A DNA stretch of 64,000 nucleotides from Bacteroidaceae bacterium (GTDB lineage Bacteria > Bacteroidota > Bacteroidia > Bacteroidales > Bacteroidaceae). The translations under genes and the position numbers were made by a program. The notes below the pieces were generated by a model. It was not told the DNA's origin and made no database searches. It was given only the letters and a program-made list of their open reading frames with translations. The stretch spans positions 1-64,000 of the forward strand of contig JAFSWM010000019.1 of the NCBI GenBank assembly GCA_017444485.1, in the 5' to 3' direction. This document shows positions 25,873 through 33,115 of this stretch, piece after piece; position 1 is the first letter of the stretch; each line of letters starts with the position of its first letter.

Positions 25873-26469
25873 ATGAAGAAAACCCTTTTCCTCGCCGCTG
25901 CCCTTGTGCTCGCGGCCTGCGGCGGCGACAAGCCCGCCGACCAGAAAGGCGCAAAAGCCGCCAGCACCGAAAATAAAACCGAAGCCGGAAAGAACGCCGA
26001 CAACCAGGGACGCATCGCATACGTCGAACTCGACAGCGTGAACGCCAAATACCAGTTCTGCATCGACCAGAACGCAGCCCTCGAACAGGAGCAGAAAGGC
26101 TATGCCAACACCCTGCAGACCAAGGCCAACACCATTCAGCAAGGGATGGCCGACTTGCAGAAGAAGGTGCAGTCGGGACAGATCACCAGCGAGACGCAGT
26201 ACAACAAGGTGGCACAAGGCCTCCAAGCCCAGCAGCAGCAATACGAGAAACTCGAACAGCAATACACCGAGGCCATCTCCAAGCGTACCGCCGACCTCCA
26301 GCAAGCCCTTCAGGACAGCATTGACAACTACATTAAAGAGTTCAACGCAGACGGTCGCTACAGCCTCATCCTCGGCAAGCAGAGCGTATCCATCCTCTAT
26401 GCCGCCCCGGGCTACGACATCACCGACGAGTTCGTTGAGGGGCTCAACAAACGCTATAAGAAAAAATAA
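25873..26469 (+). CDS. OmpH/Skp-like periplasmic lipoprotein
   Basis: Skp/OmpH proteins are periplasmic chaperones with long coiled-coil arms that hold outer membrane proteins. The 198 residues have a lipobox (VLAACGG), which is unusual for classical Skp but common in Bacteroidetes relatives. A disordered Lys/Ala-rich linker follows, then GRIAYVELDSV, the typical start of the OmpH core. A Gln-rich coiled coil runs from about 65 to 155 (LQAQQQQYEKLEQQY). The C-terminal KQSVSILYAAPGYDITDEF closes the core. It follows the small membrane protein directly. Assignment to the family is firm; the client proteins are unknown. Confidence 0.85.
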   Translation: MKKTLFLAAALVLAACGGDKPADQKGAKAASTENKTEAGKNADNQGRIAYVELDSVNAKYQFCIDQNAALEQEQKGYANTLQTKANTIQQGMADLQKKVQSGQITSETQYNKVAQGLQAQQQQYEKLEQQYTEAISKRTADLQQALQDSIDNYIKEFNADGRYSLILGKQSVSILYAAPGYDITDEFVEGLNKRYKKK

Positions 26470-26505
26470 TCCGCGCACAGACAGCGCGTATCCGGCGAAA
26501 AGCCT

Positions 26506-26513
26506 TACTTTTG
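26506..26513 (+). promoter_or_regulatory. -7 element for tRNA-Ser
   Basis: TACTTTTG matches TAnnTTTG, 59 bases before the mature tRNA end. Confidence 0.55.
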
Positions 26514-26572
26514 CAGCCGCAAGGCTTGAGGCACAGGCCAATGGCAGCACGTCTGCTGCAAGCCGGACCCAA

Positions 26573-26661
26573 GGAGAGTTGTCTGAGTGGTCGAAAGAGC
26601 CGCACTCGAAATGCGGTGTACGCATTACGTCGTACCGGGGGTTCGAATCCCTCACTCTCCG
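26573..26661 (+). tRNA. tRNA-Ser (CGA)
   Basis: This is an 89-base class II tRNA. Acceptor GGAGAGT (26573-26579) pairs with ACTCTCC (26654-26660), and the discriminator is G26661. The anticodon stem CCGCA/TGCGG encloses CGA at 26607-26609. A long variable arm follows (TGTACGCATTACGTCGTAC). CCA is not encoded. A T-run (TTTTTT) starts at 26663. Confidence 0.96.
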
Positions 26662-26864
26662 CTTTTTTATCCTCAAAGGGATGCCACGCCGGCATCCCTT
26701 TGGTGCGTTTATAGGCCCCAACCGCCCGTGCACAAAGCCCTCGCAGGCGTTTCATCAGGTGCAGGCTTCCCCCTTTGCCGCACCGCTCCTTGTCCACCGA
26801 TGTCCGCAAAAGTATTACTTTCTTTAAAGTGACACGTATTACTTATTCAAATTCGTTCCCGTTT

Positions 26865-26958
26865 TCTTTAATAAGCGTCAATGTTATTAAAATATGCACG
26901 CACTTTCTTTAATAACGCCATGGTTTATTTTAATTTTGCAGCAAAATCTTTAATAAGC
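26865..26958 (+). promoter_or_regulatory. Iteron-like operator around the fic promoter
   Basis: TCTTTAATAA occurs at 26865, 26906 and 26947, with exactly 41 bases between successive copies (about four helical turns). The first copy is part of an inverted repeat, TTTAATAA (26867-26874) with TTATTAAA (26884-26891). The -7 element lies between the second and third copies. This looks like a multi-site operator; the binding protein is unknown. Confidence 0.5.
26931..26938 (+). promoter_or_regulatory. -7 element for the fic gene
   Basis: TAATTTTG matches TAnnTTTG and lies 26 bases before the chosen ATG at 26965. The rest of the 303-base gap after tRNA-Ser holds no gene I can support. Confidence 0.6.
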
Positions 26959-26964
26959 AAGGTG

Positions 26965-28092
26965 ATGAAGAATTATATTTCTGGAACGTATCTCAATCAA
27001 GGCTATTATGTGAGTTTCCAACCGACACTGATCAACAAAGTATGGGACGTGTCGGACCTTTCCTTGTTGTCCCTATTAAGTAAGGCGGACAGGACTATTG
27101 GAAGGCTTGATATGTTTTCAGACTATGTCCCAAATGTGGACTTGTTCATATCCATGCACATTGTCAAGGAGGCTATCAAATCATCCAGCATCGAAGGGAC
27201 TCAAACCAATATCGAAGAGGCTCTTATGGATAAAGAGGATCTGTCGAAGGAGAAACGTGATGATTGGACAGAAGTTCAGAACTACATACAGGCGATGAAC
27301 ACCGCGATTAAGAGTTTACAGAAGATACCATTGTCATCAAGGCTCTTAAGAGAGGTACATAAAACGTTGATGTCAGGGGTGCGCGGCCTACACAAGCAGC
27401 CTGGGGAGTTTCGCCGTTCCCAGAATTGGATAGGGGGGACAAGGCCCGACAATGCCGTATATGTTCCACCTGCACACACGGAAATACCTTCTTTGATCAA
27501 TGACATGGAGCAGTTTATACATAACCCGGCCTGCGATTTGCCCGACTTGATAAAAGCCGCGTTGTTGCATTATCAGTTTGAGGCTATCCATCCTTTCAAT
27601 GACGGCAATGGGCGGACTGGACGCTTGCTCATCACCTTGTATCTAGTTAGTAAAGGTGTCATATCACGCCCTATATTGTATCTTTCGGACTTCTTTGAAA
27701 AGCATCGGTCTTTGTACTATGAGAAGATCCGTTCTGTGCAACAACTCAATGACATGACGGGGTGGGTCAAGTTCTTTCTTGAGGGAGTTATTGAGACGGC
27801 AAATAACGGCACGGAAACGCTCAACAAGGTTTTAACGCTTAAGCAGAGTTATGGTGAAATCGTCAAGACAATGGGAAGCAAGTCTGCAAACGGATTAAAA
27901 CTTTTAGATTATTTATATCAACATCCGTTCGTTGATACAAAACAGGTTGCTTCCATTCTCTCTGTATCATTCCCGTCTGCAAGCACTTTGTTAAAGGAGA
28001 TGCAAGGAAAAGGGATGCTGTCGGAAATAACTGGTGCTCAGCGGGGTAAGAAATATGTTCTGAAACAATATCTCCAAGCGTACATCTCATAA
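26965..28092 (+). CDS. Fic family protein (AMPylator/deAMPylator) with N-terminal inhibitory motif
   Basis: Fic enzymes transfer AMP or another phosphate-containing group to protein targets. The full catalytic motif HPFNDGNGRTGR is at 209-220, with His209 as the base. The N-terminal (S/T)xxxE(G/N) inhibitory motif is visible as Ser73 to Gly78 (SSSIEG), placing it in the self-inhibited class II with an N-terminal Fic_N domain. The C-terminal 55 residues look like a winged helix, so the protein may bind DNA and regulate itself. I start at 26965 because a longer frame from 26881 contains the promoter. The gene is clearly more AT-rich than its neighbours and uses AT-ending codons freely, suggesting recent transfer. 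No partner antitoxin gene is seen. Confidence 0.92.
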   Translation: MKNYISGTYLNQGYYVSFQPTLINKVWDVSDLSLLSLLSKADRTIGRLDMFSDYVPNVDLFISMHIVKEAIKSSSIEGTQTNIEEALMDKEDLSKEKRDDWTEVQNYIQAMNTAIKSLQKIPLSSRLLREVHKTLMSGVRGLHKQPGEFRRSQNWIGGTRPDNAVYVPPAHTEIPSLINDMEQFIHNPACDLPDLIKAALLHYQFEAIHPFNDGNGRTGRLLITLYLVSKGVISRPILYLSDFFEKHRSLYYEKIRSVQQLNDMTGWVKFFLEGVIETANNGTETLNKVLTLKQSYGEIVKTMGSKSANGLKLLDYLYQHPFVDTKQVASILSVSFPSASTLLKEMQGKGMLSEITGAQRGKKYVLKQYLQAYIS

Positions 28093-28104
28093 TTAGTGCG
28101 TGTG

Positions 28105-28152
28105 CAAAAAAAAAGGAAAACCGCTGCGACGCCCCACGCGTCGCAGCGGTTT
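28105..28152 (-). terminator. Intrinsic terminator of the 29232-28205 transcript
   Basis: AAACCGCTGCGACG (28118-28131) pairs perfectly with CGTCGCAGCGGTTT (28139-28152) around 7 bases. On the reverse strand it is followed by a long T-run, so it ends leftward transcription. It also lies just past the fic stop codon. Confidence 0.85.
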
Positions 28153-28204
28153 GTGTTGGGTTGAGGTTGTGCCGGTGGGCACAACGGGAGGGTGGGGGCG
28201 GGGA

Positions 28205-29161
28205 TTAGTTAGCCCATTCCATTACGAACTCTACGCGTACCTTGTAAGGCTCGTTAACACCTTCGGCATTCACCTTGCTGTTGAAGGCGAGGCGCAGGCA
28301 GTTGCTCTCGATCTGTGCGCTGATGCCGAGTTCGCCGCTGAGGTATTCGTTGCTGTAGAAGTCGTCGGGCCAGTCGATATCGACTTTGCCGTCAGCGCCG
28401 ATGCTCTTGACTTCGCCGATGTCCCACTTTCCGTTGCTATAGACGATGAGGATGGAGCCGTTCTTGGAGATGGAGACGCTGGTGATCTTGGCCAGGCGGC
28501 CGTTCTCTTCCAGGTTTGGGCCCATCTTGACGTTGGCGAGTTTCGGCTGGGCGTCAATGTCTGCGGCAATTGCTACGAGGTCGTCGGCGAGGGGTACGCG
28601 GAAGTTCTTGCTGTAGGAGTCGGAGCCGAGGTCGCCACCTTCTACCTTGATGTTGGTCTGGATTATGTTCCAGGTGCGGCATACGCGGTTCAATACTTCA
28701 GCGATGCTTACCCGAGAGATGATGGTGCTCATCACGAGGCTCTGTGCCGCGAGGGGGCCGGCGTCGAGGGTGAGTGTGTTGTTGCTCAGGTTGAACGTGC
28801 CGCCGAGGTCTACGAGGATGATTTCGTCGCCGTTGCGGGTGTACTTGCTGACGTAGGCGTACTGGCCGCCGTCTGCATCTTTCAGTGCGCGGGTGCTGAT
28901 GTTGCCAAGTATGTCGCCGCCCTTGGACTGCAGCAGTGCAAGGCCGTCTTCGGTGAGTTTGAGGACGATTTCTTCGATGTTGGTGCCGTTGAGGAGTCCA
29001 GATTCTTGTGTGATCTGGTAGAACTTGTCGGCGAGTTCTTGGAACTGTGTCTCGGTGAGTTCTTTGCCGACGTAACTGTTGTTGTCGTCGTCATCGCCGC
29101 CGCAGCCTACGAAGGCGAACGGGAGAGCCAGGAGGCTCAGGAGGATGAAATACTTTTTCAT
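28205..29161 (-). CDS. Lipoprotein of unknown function
   Basis: The 318 residues begin with a signal peptide and lipobox (FAFVGCGGDDDDNN). The acidic stretch right after the lipid-anchored Cys resembles the export signal that sends lipoproteins to the cell surface in Bacteroidetes (charged residues after Cys). The rest is predicted mostly beta strand, with repeats of DADGG and NGS type turns, and I recognise no domain. A frame extending upstream to 29338 is Ser/Thr-rich and was rejected in favour of MKKYFILLSLL. The gene lies 70 bases after an outer-membrane barrel gene and has a strong terminator downstream, so the two form a transcription unit. Confidence 0.75.
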   Translation of the reverse strand: MKKYFILLSLLALPFAFVGCGGDDDDNNSYVGKELTETQFQELADKFYQITQESGLLNGTNIEEIVLKLTEDGLALLQSKGGDILGNISTRALKDADGGQYAYVSKYTRNGDEIILVDLGGTFNLSNNTLTLDAGPLAAQSLVMSTIISRVSIAEVLNRVCRTWNIIQTNIKVEGGDLGSDSYSKNFRVPLADDLVAIAADIDAQPKLANVKMGPNLEENGRLAKITSVSISKNGSILIVYSNGKWDIGEVKSIGADGKVDIDWPDDFYSNEYLSGELGISAQIESNCLRLAFNSKVNAEGVNEPYKVRVEFVMEWAN

Positions 29162-29231
29162 TGTGTAAAAGGATTTAGTGAATGGTTTTGTGGTGTTTGC
29201 GATGGTGTTGGGCTGTGCCGTTTGGCACTGG

Positions 29232-30011
29232 TTAGAAGATGCGTCCGTTGATGCGGATGTTGATGACTGGCCATACGAAGATGCCGTTGATGATCTTGAT
29301 GGCTTTGCGGCAGTCTGATGCGCTGCTGTCGCGGTCAATGTCTTGATACCTCACTTCTTTCATTCCTCCGTGGAGGATGTCGTCGTTGTAGGCATAGACT
29401 TTGGGTTTGCCCCAGAACTGCACGCCGAGGTCGCAGGTGACGGCTACGCGGTGCTCGCGGGGCACGGCGCGTCCGAAGCCGATGCCGAGGTAGGGCTTGA
29501 AACTGTTGGCACGCACGTGGATGTTGGCGATGCCTTCGGTGTTGGCGCCGAAGGGCTGTCCGCCGATGAGGATGGCGCCGCCGTTGCGCAGGATGCCGTC
29601 GTCGTCGATCTCGGTGTTCTTGGCTTTGACGACGTTCTCTTTGCCGAGGTAGAAGCCTACGGTGAAGTGGAAGGCGCTCTTCTTGGAGGGATAGATGTCG
29701 AAGAGCAGTTTCCAGTCGGTCATGTTGAGTTTGCCTTTGGCTTTCACTTTGTTGTCGTACTCTGCTCCGGTGGCGAGGTCGGTGGTGGTGTAGAGTTTTA
29801 CCTTGTCGCTGTAACTGAAGGCGGGCATGAAGGATACGCCTGTGCGTGCTTGCACATACTGGCCGATGGGCATGGCGGCTTCGAAGCCGATACCGTCGGT
29901 ACCGAGTGAGAAGCCCAGGCCCAGGTGGTTGAACATTTCGCTGTCTTGTGCCTTGAGGCCTGTGGGCAACAGCAGGGCGAGGCCGAGTGCGAGGATCGTG
30001 AGTTTCTTCAT
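29232..30011 (-). CDS. Predicted outer-membrane beta-barrel protein
   Basis: The 259 residues have a signal peptide (1-21, ending LKAQ). Alternating hydrophobic and polar beta strands follow, including LGLGFSLGTDGIGFEA, KSAFHFTVGFYLGKE and PYLGIGFGRAV. It ends with NIRINGRIF, a C-terminal aromatic typical of barrels. Similar OMPs of about 250 residues are common in Prevotella and related genera, and no specific transport role can be given. The gene has the best-formed promoter of this part of the window (30088-30119), with a leader of about 75 bases. It is followed by a lipoprotein gene, so the two may act together at the surface. Confidence 0.78.
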   Translation of the reverse strand: MKKLTILALGLALLLPTGLKAQDSEMFNHLGLGFSLGTDGIGFEAAMPIGQYVQARTGVSFMPAFSYSDKVKLYTTTDLATGAEYDNKVKAKGKLNMTDWKLLFDIYPSKKSAFHFTVGFYLGKENVVKAKNTEIDDDGILRNGGAILIGGQPFGANTEGIANIHVRANSFKPYLGIGFGRAVPREHRVAVTCDLGVQFWGKPKVYAYNDDILHGGMKEVRYQDIDRDSSASDCRKAIKIINGIFVWPVINIRINGRIF

Positions 30012-30087
30012 AGCGGTGTATGTTTAGGGGGTTGATATTGTCGGTTTGCTTTTGCTGGGGCTGGGGGCTATGGGTTGGTTGGCACGG

Positions 30088-30119
30088 CAAAGATAGATAT
30101 TATATTTACAAACTCCAAA
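30088..30119 (-). promoter_or_regulatory. Consensus promoter for the OMP-lipoprotein pair
   Basis: On the reverse strand TTTG (30116-30119) is followed after 20 bases by TATCTTTG (30088-30095), an exact match to the Bacteroidetes layout. Confidence 0.75.
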
Positions 30120-30227
30120 GTATATGCGTCAAAACTGCGCAATTTGGTGATAATTGCCTGCTTTGCAGGGTGGGCTTCGAGCCGTTCGGTTGGTTTTGCG
30201 CGTGAGTAGAGTAGTACTTTAATGCTT

Positions 30228-30266
30228 CTTGAGTGGTACTGTAGAGGCTCTTGAGTGGTACTGTAG
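30228..30266. repeat. Two 17-bp direct repeats at 22-bp spacing
   Basis: CTTGAGTGGTACTGTAG occurs at 30228-30244 and 30250-30266. A partial third copy may lie at about 30208-30218. The array lies about 110 bases upstream of the -33 element at 30116-30119. It could be a binding site for a regulator or a remnant of a duplication. The 355-base gap between the OMP and M60 genes holds no gene otherwise. Confidence 0.7.
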
Positions 30267-30299
30267 CGTGTGCGTGGTGCTGTGCTGCATTGACGAAGT

Positions 30300-30332
30300 C
30301 CGCCCCCGTGCGGCTGGGCTGCACGGGGGCGG
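30300..30332 (-). terminator. Strong GC hairpin after the M60 gene
   Basis: CCGCCCCCGTGC (30300-30311) pairs perfectly with GCACGGGGGCGG (30321-30332) around 9 bases. It begins 35 bases beyond the M60 stop. It lacks a T-run, so it may slow or stabilise rather than end the transcript. Confidence 0.5.
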
Positions 30333-30366
30333 GGAGTGGTTTGTGGATGTGAGTCGCTGTGTGGAC

Positions 30367-33102
30367 TTATTCGTTGGGGATGTTGGGCGTGGTGCCGAAC
30401 TCTACTTGGAACATGTCCTTGCTGTTGGAGATGGCGTTGACGATGCTCTCGTCGATGGTCTGCAGCGTGCCGTCGGCTACGAGGGCGTCCATGTCGGCCT
30501 TGAACTCTTCGAGCATTTCGGGTGTCATGAGGTGGTAGAAGTTGCCGTAGTCGCCGATCTTCTGTGCGATGGTGCGCAGGAAGCCCCAACGCTCGAAGTA
30601 GGGCACGAGGTTGTAGCCTGTGGCGCGCGATGCCTTGCGGATGAAGTTGAAAATGAAGGGTACGGTGTTGTCGTTCTTGCTGATGCCGCTCTTGGTGAGG
30701 TAGCCGCGCTTCACCCAGCAACTGTTGGGGTACATGCTGCGGAGCACGGCGTACTTGCCGTTCTTGTTGCCGTTCTGCGCGGAGGCGATGAGTTCGTACT
30801 TGTCCACGCCGTTCTTGTTTTTCTCTACGAGTGGGAGCACGGAGCCGTTTTCGTCGTCGGTCATGCGCAGGCTCTCGAAGAGGTCTTGCGGGAAGGTGGC
30901 GTTCCAGTTGCGTGTGGCGTAGAGGTTGAGCATCACGAAGGGTGTGAGGCCGGGTGCTCCGAGTTCGATGTGGTCGATGCCGAGCATGCGGCTTGTGATT
31001 TCGTAATCGCCTCCGGCGAACTGCCAGGTGGCTACTACGTCGTCGGTGGCGGGGTGCACCAGGCTATCGGCCATGTAGGTGGCGAGTTTGGTGAAGTCGC
31101 TGTTGAAGGTGATGCTGGCTGCGCTGTTGCGGTCCTGATAGGCCAGGTGGCGGCTGCTGTTGTAGGTGGTGCCGTTCTTGTAGGGCTGGTCGTTGAGGGC
31201 CATGTTGCGTCCGTTGGGCCAGTAGTTGTTGATCTTGTCGCTGGTGTGATAGCCCATCGCCATGATGTTGTAGTAGGAGAAGATGTTGTTGGACACCTCT
31301 GCCAGTCCGCCCCAGCAGTAGTAGGGGAGCATCTGGTGCTGGTGGCCCCACTCGTGCGACAGTCCCCAGATGGCGTCGTCGTCCTTGGTCATGATCTGCT
31401 GGCAGGAGAGCACGCGGCTCTGCTGGTTGTACATGAAGGAGACGCCGTAGTAGCCTTGGAACATGTAGTAGGTGTAGTTCACGTAGGCCATGGTGTGGTT
31501 CTTGGGGATGTGGTTGTACTTCTCAAGCCCGAGCAGGCGGTGCTCCCACACGATGAGGCTGTCGAGGCAGTTCATGAACTGGTGGTAGCCTTTCAGGGCG
31601 CCGGTGCGCGTCTTGCAGTGCTTGTAGAGGCCGTAGTTGGTGTTGTAGCCCACCTCCCAAACGGAGTGCACGCGCTGTCCCACCACGTCGATGCAGCGGT
31701 TCACGGCCTTGGCGAGGATGTTGTGCATCTCGTCGTTGGTCTTGTCCTTGGAGAGGTAGCCGTTCACTTCGCCGTTGATGAAGTGCACCTTGATGTCGGG
31801 GTGCGTGGCTTCGTCGGGCTCGCCATAGACGTAGTAGTTGATGTAGGCCAGGCCGGGGAAGTCGTTGGTGTACTCAATGGTGTTCATGCCGTTGCGCAGG
31901 CTGAACGTATAGACCGCGGGGCCGGCTCCTTCGCCCTTGTCGTTGAGTTCCTTGGAGTACCAGGCCACTACGCGCAGCCCCACGCTACCCATGCCCTCGG
32001 GAATGCCGCTGACGGCGATGACGTGTTTGCCCTTAGAGAGTTGTATGCCGGTGACGCCCTCGCAGTGGTCGTAGTACTTGCCGGGGGCGTTGAGCATGTC
32101 GCTGATGTATTCGGGCGAGGAGTAGCAGCCGTAGGTGCCGATGCGATACTCGCGGGAGTAGGTGTTGTTGAAGAGTTTGTAGGCCACGCTCTTGATGAAC
32201 GGGTTGGTGAGGGCCTCGATCTCGTCGGCGGTGACGTCAGGGCGCAGTTCGCTGTAGATGTCGTCGGCAAACACGTTGAGTTGCGACTGGATGGCGGGGT
32301 CCGTTTCGCGGAACTGCATCTCGGCGCAACTGGCAAAGCCGTTGGAGCCGCTCTTCACCACGATGCGAATGCGTGTGGGATTGATGAGCCCGCCGCTGAA
32401 CACTACGCTGCTCGCCGCGCTGCTCTGCCCGAAGTCGTAACTGCCATAGAGCTTCTCGCTCTCGCCATTGGCCGTGACATACACATCCACCAGGCCGAAG
32501 TATCCGTTGGCCGTGCCGTCCTGGCGGGGCACATAGTTGAAGTAGTCAATGCGCTCCACACCGCTGAAGTTGTAGGTCAGCGTGACGGTGTTGGTGGCAT
32601 TGATCTTCGTGTTGTAGGGGCTATGCCAGAGCGTGGAGAGCGAGCCGTCGTAGGTACGCTCTATGCCTTCGCCACTCTGGGAGGCGCTGGCGCTGCTGGA
32701 GCGAGGCTTGATCTCGATGTCCTCGGGCACCTCGTCGGCGAAGTTGTCAAACAGTTGGGTGATGGTGAGCGTCTGCTTGTTGGTGTATTCCCCCTCGGCA
32801 GCGGTGAACGTGATGTTTCCGGTGCGCTCTCCCTCGGTGAAATTGGAGGCCGCGTGCAGGTACACCTTGTCGCCGCTCACGCGGTACACGGTGAGCCAAT
32901 CGGTGGCGTCGCTTTCCACGCTGAAGGCGGTGTTAGCCTGTATGGTGTAGCACAGCGTGCGTTCCAGCGCGCCGATGGTTTGCGCGTGGGGTGTGATAAG
33001 CACGGGTGTGGCCTCGGTGGACTCCACCTGGGCCTTGGCCGGCTGTGCGGCGAGCGCAAGCATCATCGCTGCGCCGGCCATATATTTAAATAAGGTATTC
33101 AT
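30367..33102 (-). CDS. Secreted M60 family (mucin-type) zinc metallopeptidase
   Basis: M60 peptidases cut glycoproteins such as mucins. The 911 residues run as follows: signal peptide 1-25 (ending PAKAQ); a BACON-like domain, about 28-116; an F5/8-type carbohydrate-binding domain, about 135-268 (with SASASQSGEG and the STLWHSPYN segment); and the M60 catalytic domain from about 280 on. The zinc motif HEWGH is at 583-587, with Glu584 as the base. A third ligand is likely Glu602, in GLAEVSNNI. The start at MNTLFKY follows the 33116-34600 gene by 13 bases, so the two form an operon. I see no C-terminal sorting tail like that of its partner. The target is inferred from the family. Confidence 0.9.
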   Translation of the reverse strand: MNTLFKYMAGAAMMLALAAQPAKAQVESTEATPVLITPHAQTIGALERTLCYTIQANTAFSVESDATDWLTVYRVSGDKVYLHAASNFTEGERTGNITFTAAEGEYTNKQTLTITQLFDNFADEVPEDIEIKPRSSSASASQSGEGIERTYDGSLSTLWHSPYNTKINATNTVTLTYNFSGVERIDYFNYVPRQDGTANGYFGLVDVYVTANGESEKLYGSYDFGQSSAASSVVFSGGLINPTRIRIVVKSGSNGFASCAEMQFRETDPAIQSQLNVFADDIYSELRPDVTADEIEALTNPFIKSVAYKLFNNTYSREYRIGTYGCYSSPEYISDMLNAPGKYYDHCEGVTGIQLSKGKHVIAVSGIPEGMGSVGLRVVAWYSKELNDKGEGAGPAVYTFSLRNGMNTIEYTNDFPGLAYINYYVYGEPDEATHPDIKVHFINGEVNGYLSKDKTNDEMHNILAKAVNRCIDVVGQRVHSVWEVGYNTNYGLYKHCKTRTGALKGYHQFMNCLDSLIVWEHRLLGLEKYNHIPKNHTMAYVNYTYYMFQGYYGVSFMYNQQSRVLSCQQIMTKDDDAIWGLSHEWGHQHQMLPYYCWGGLAEVSNNIFSYYNIMAMGYHTSDKINNYWPNGRNMALNDQPYKNGTTYNSSRHLAYQDRNSAASITFNSDFTKLATYMADSLVHPATDDVVATWQFAGGDYEITSRMLGIDHIELGAPGLTPFVMLNLYATRNWNATFPQDLFESLRMTDDENGSVLPLVEKNKNGVDKYELIASAQNGNKNGKYAVLRSMYPNSCWVKRGYLTKSGISKNDNTVPFIFNFIRKASRATGYNLVPYFERWGFLRTIAQKIGDYGNFYHLMTPEMLEEFKADMDALVADGTLQTIDESIVNAISNSKDMFQVEFGTTPNIPNE

Positions 33103-33115
33103 GGCTGTCGTGGGG

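Noticed and set aside
25561..26733. Long reverse frame of about 390 residues
   Set aside because: It runs antisense to the small membrane protein, the OmpH-like gene and tRNA-Ser, with no promoter and the composition of a shadow frame.
26965..28092. Fic as part of a two-gene toxin-antitoxin pair
   Set aside because: No small antitoxin gene is adjacent, and the inhibitory motif is in the same protein.
26573..28152. Genomic island inserted at tRNA-Ser
   Set aside because: No integrase gene and no direct repeat of the tRNA 3' end could be found past the Fic gene. Only base composition suggests transfer.
30229..33093. Forward frame of 954 residues
   Set aside because: It is the exact antisense of the M60 peptidase gene, which has a signal peptide, HExxH and clear domains.
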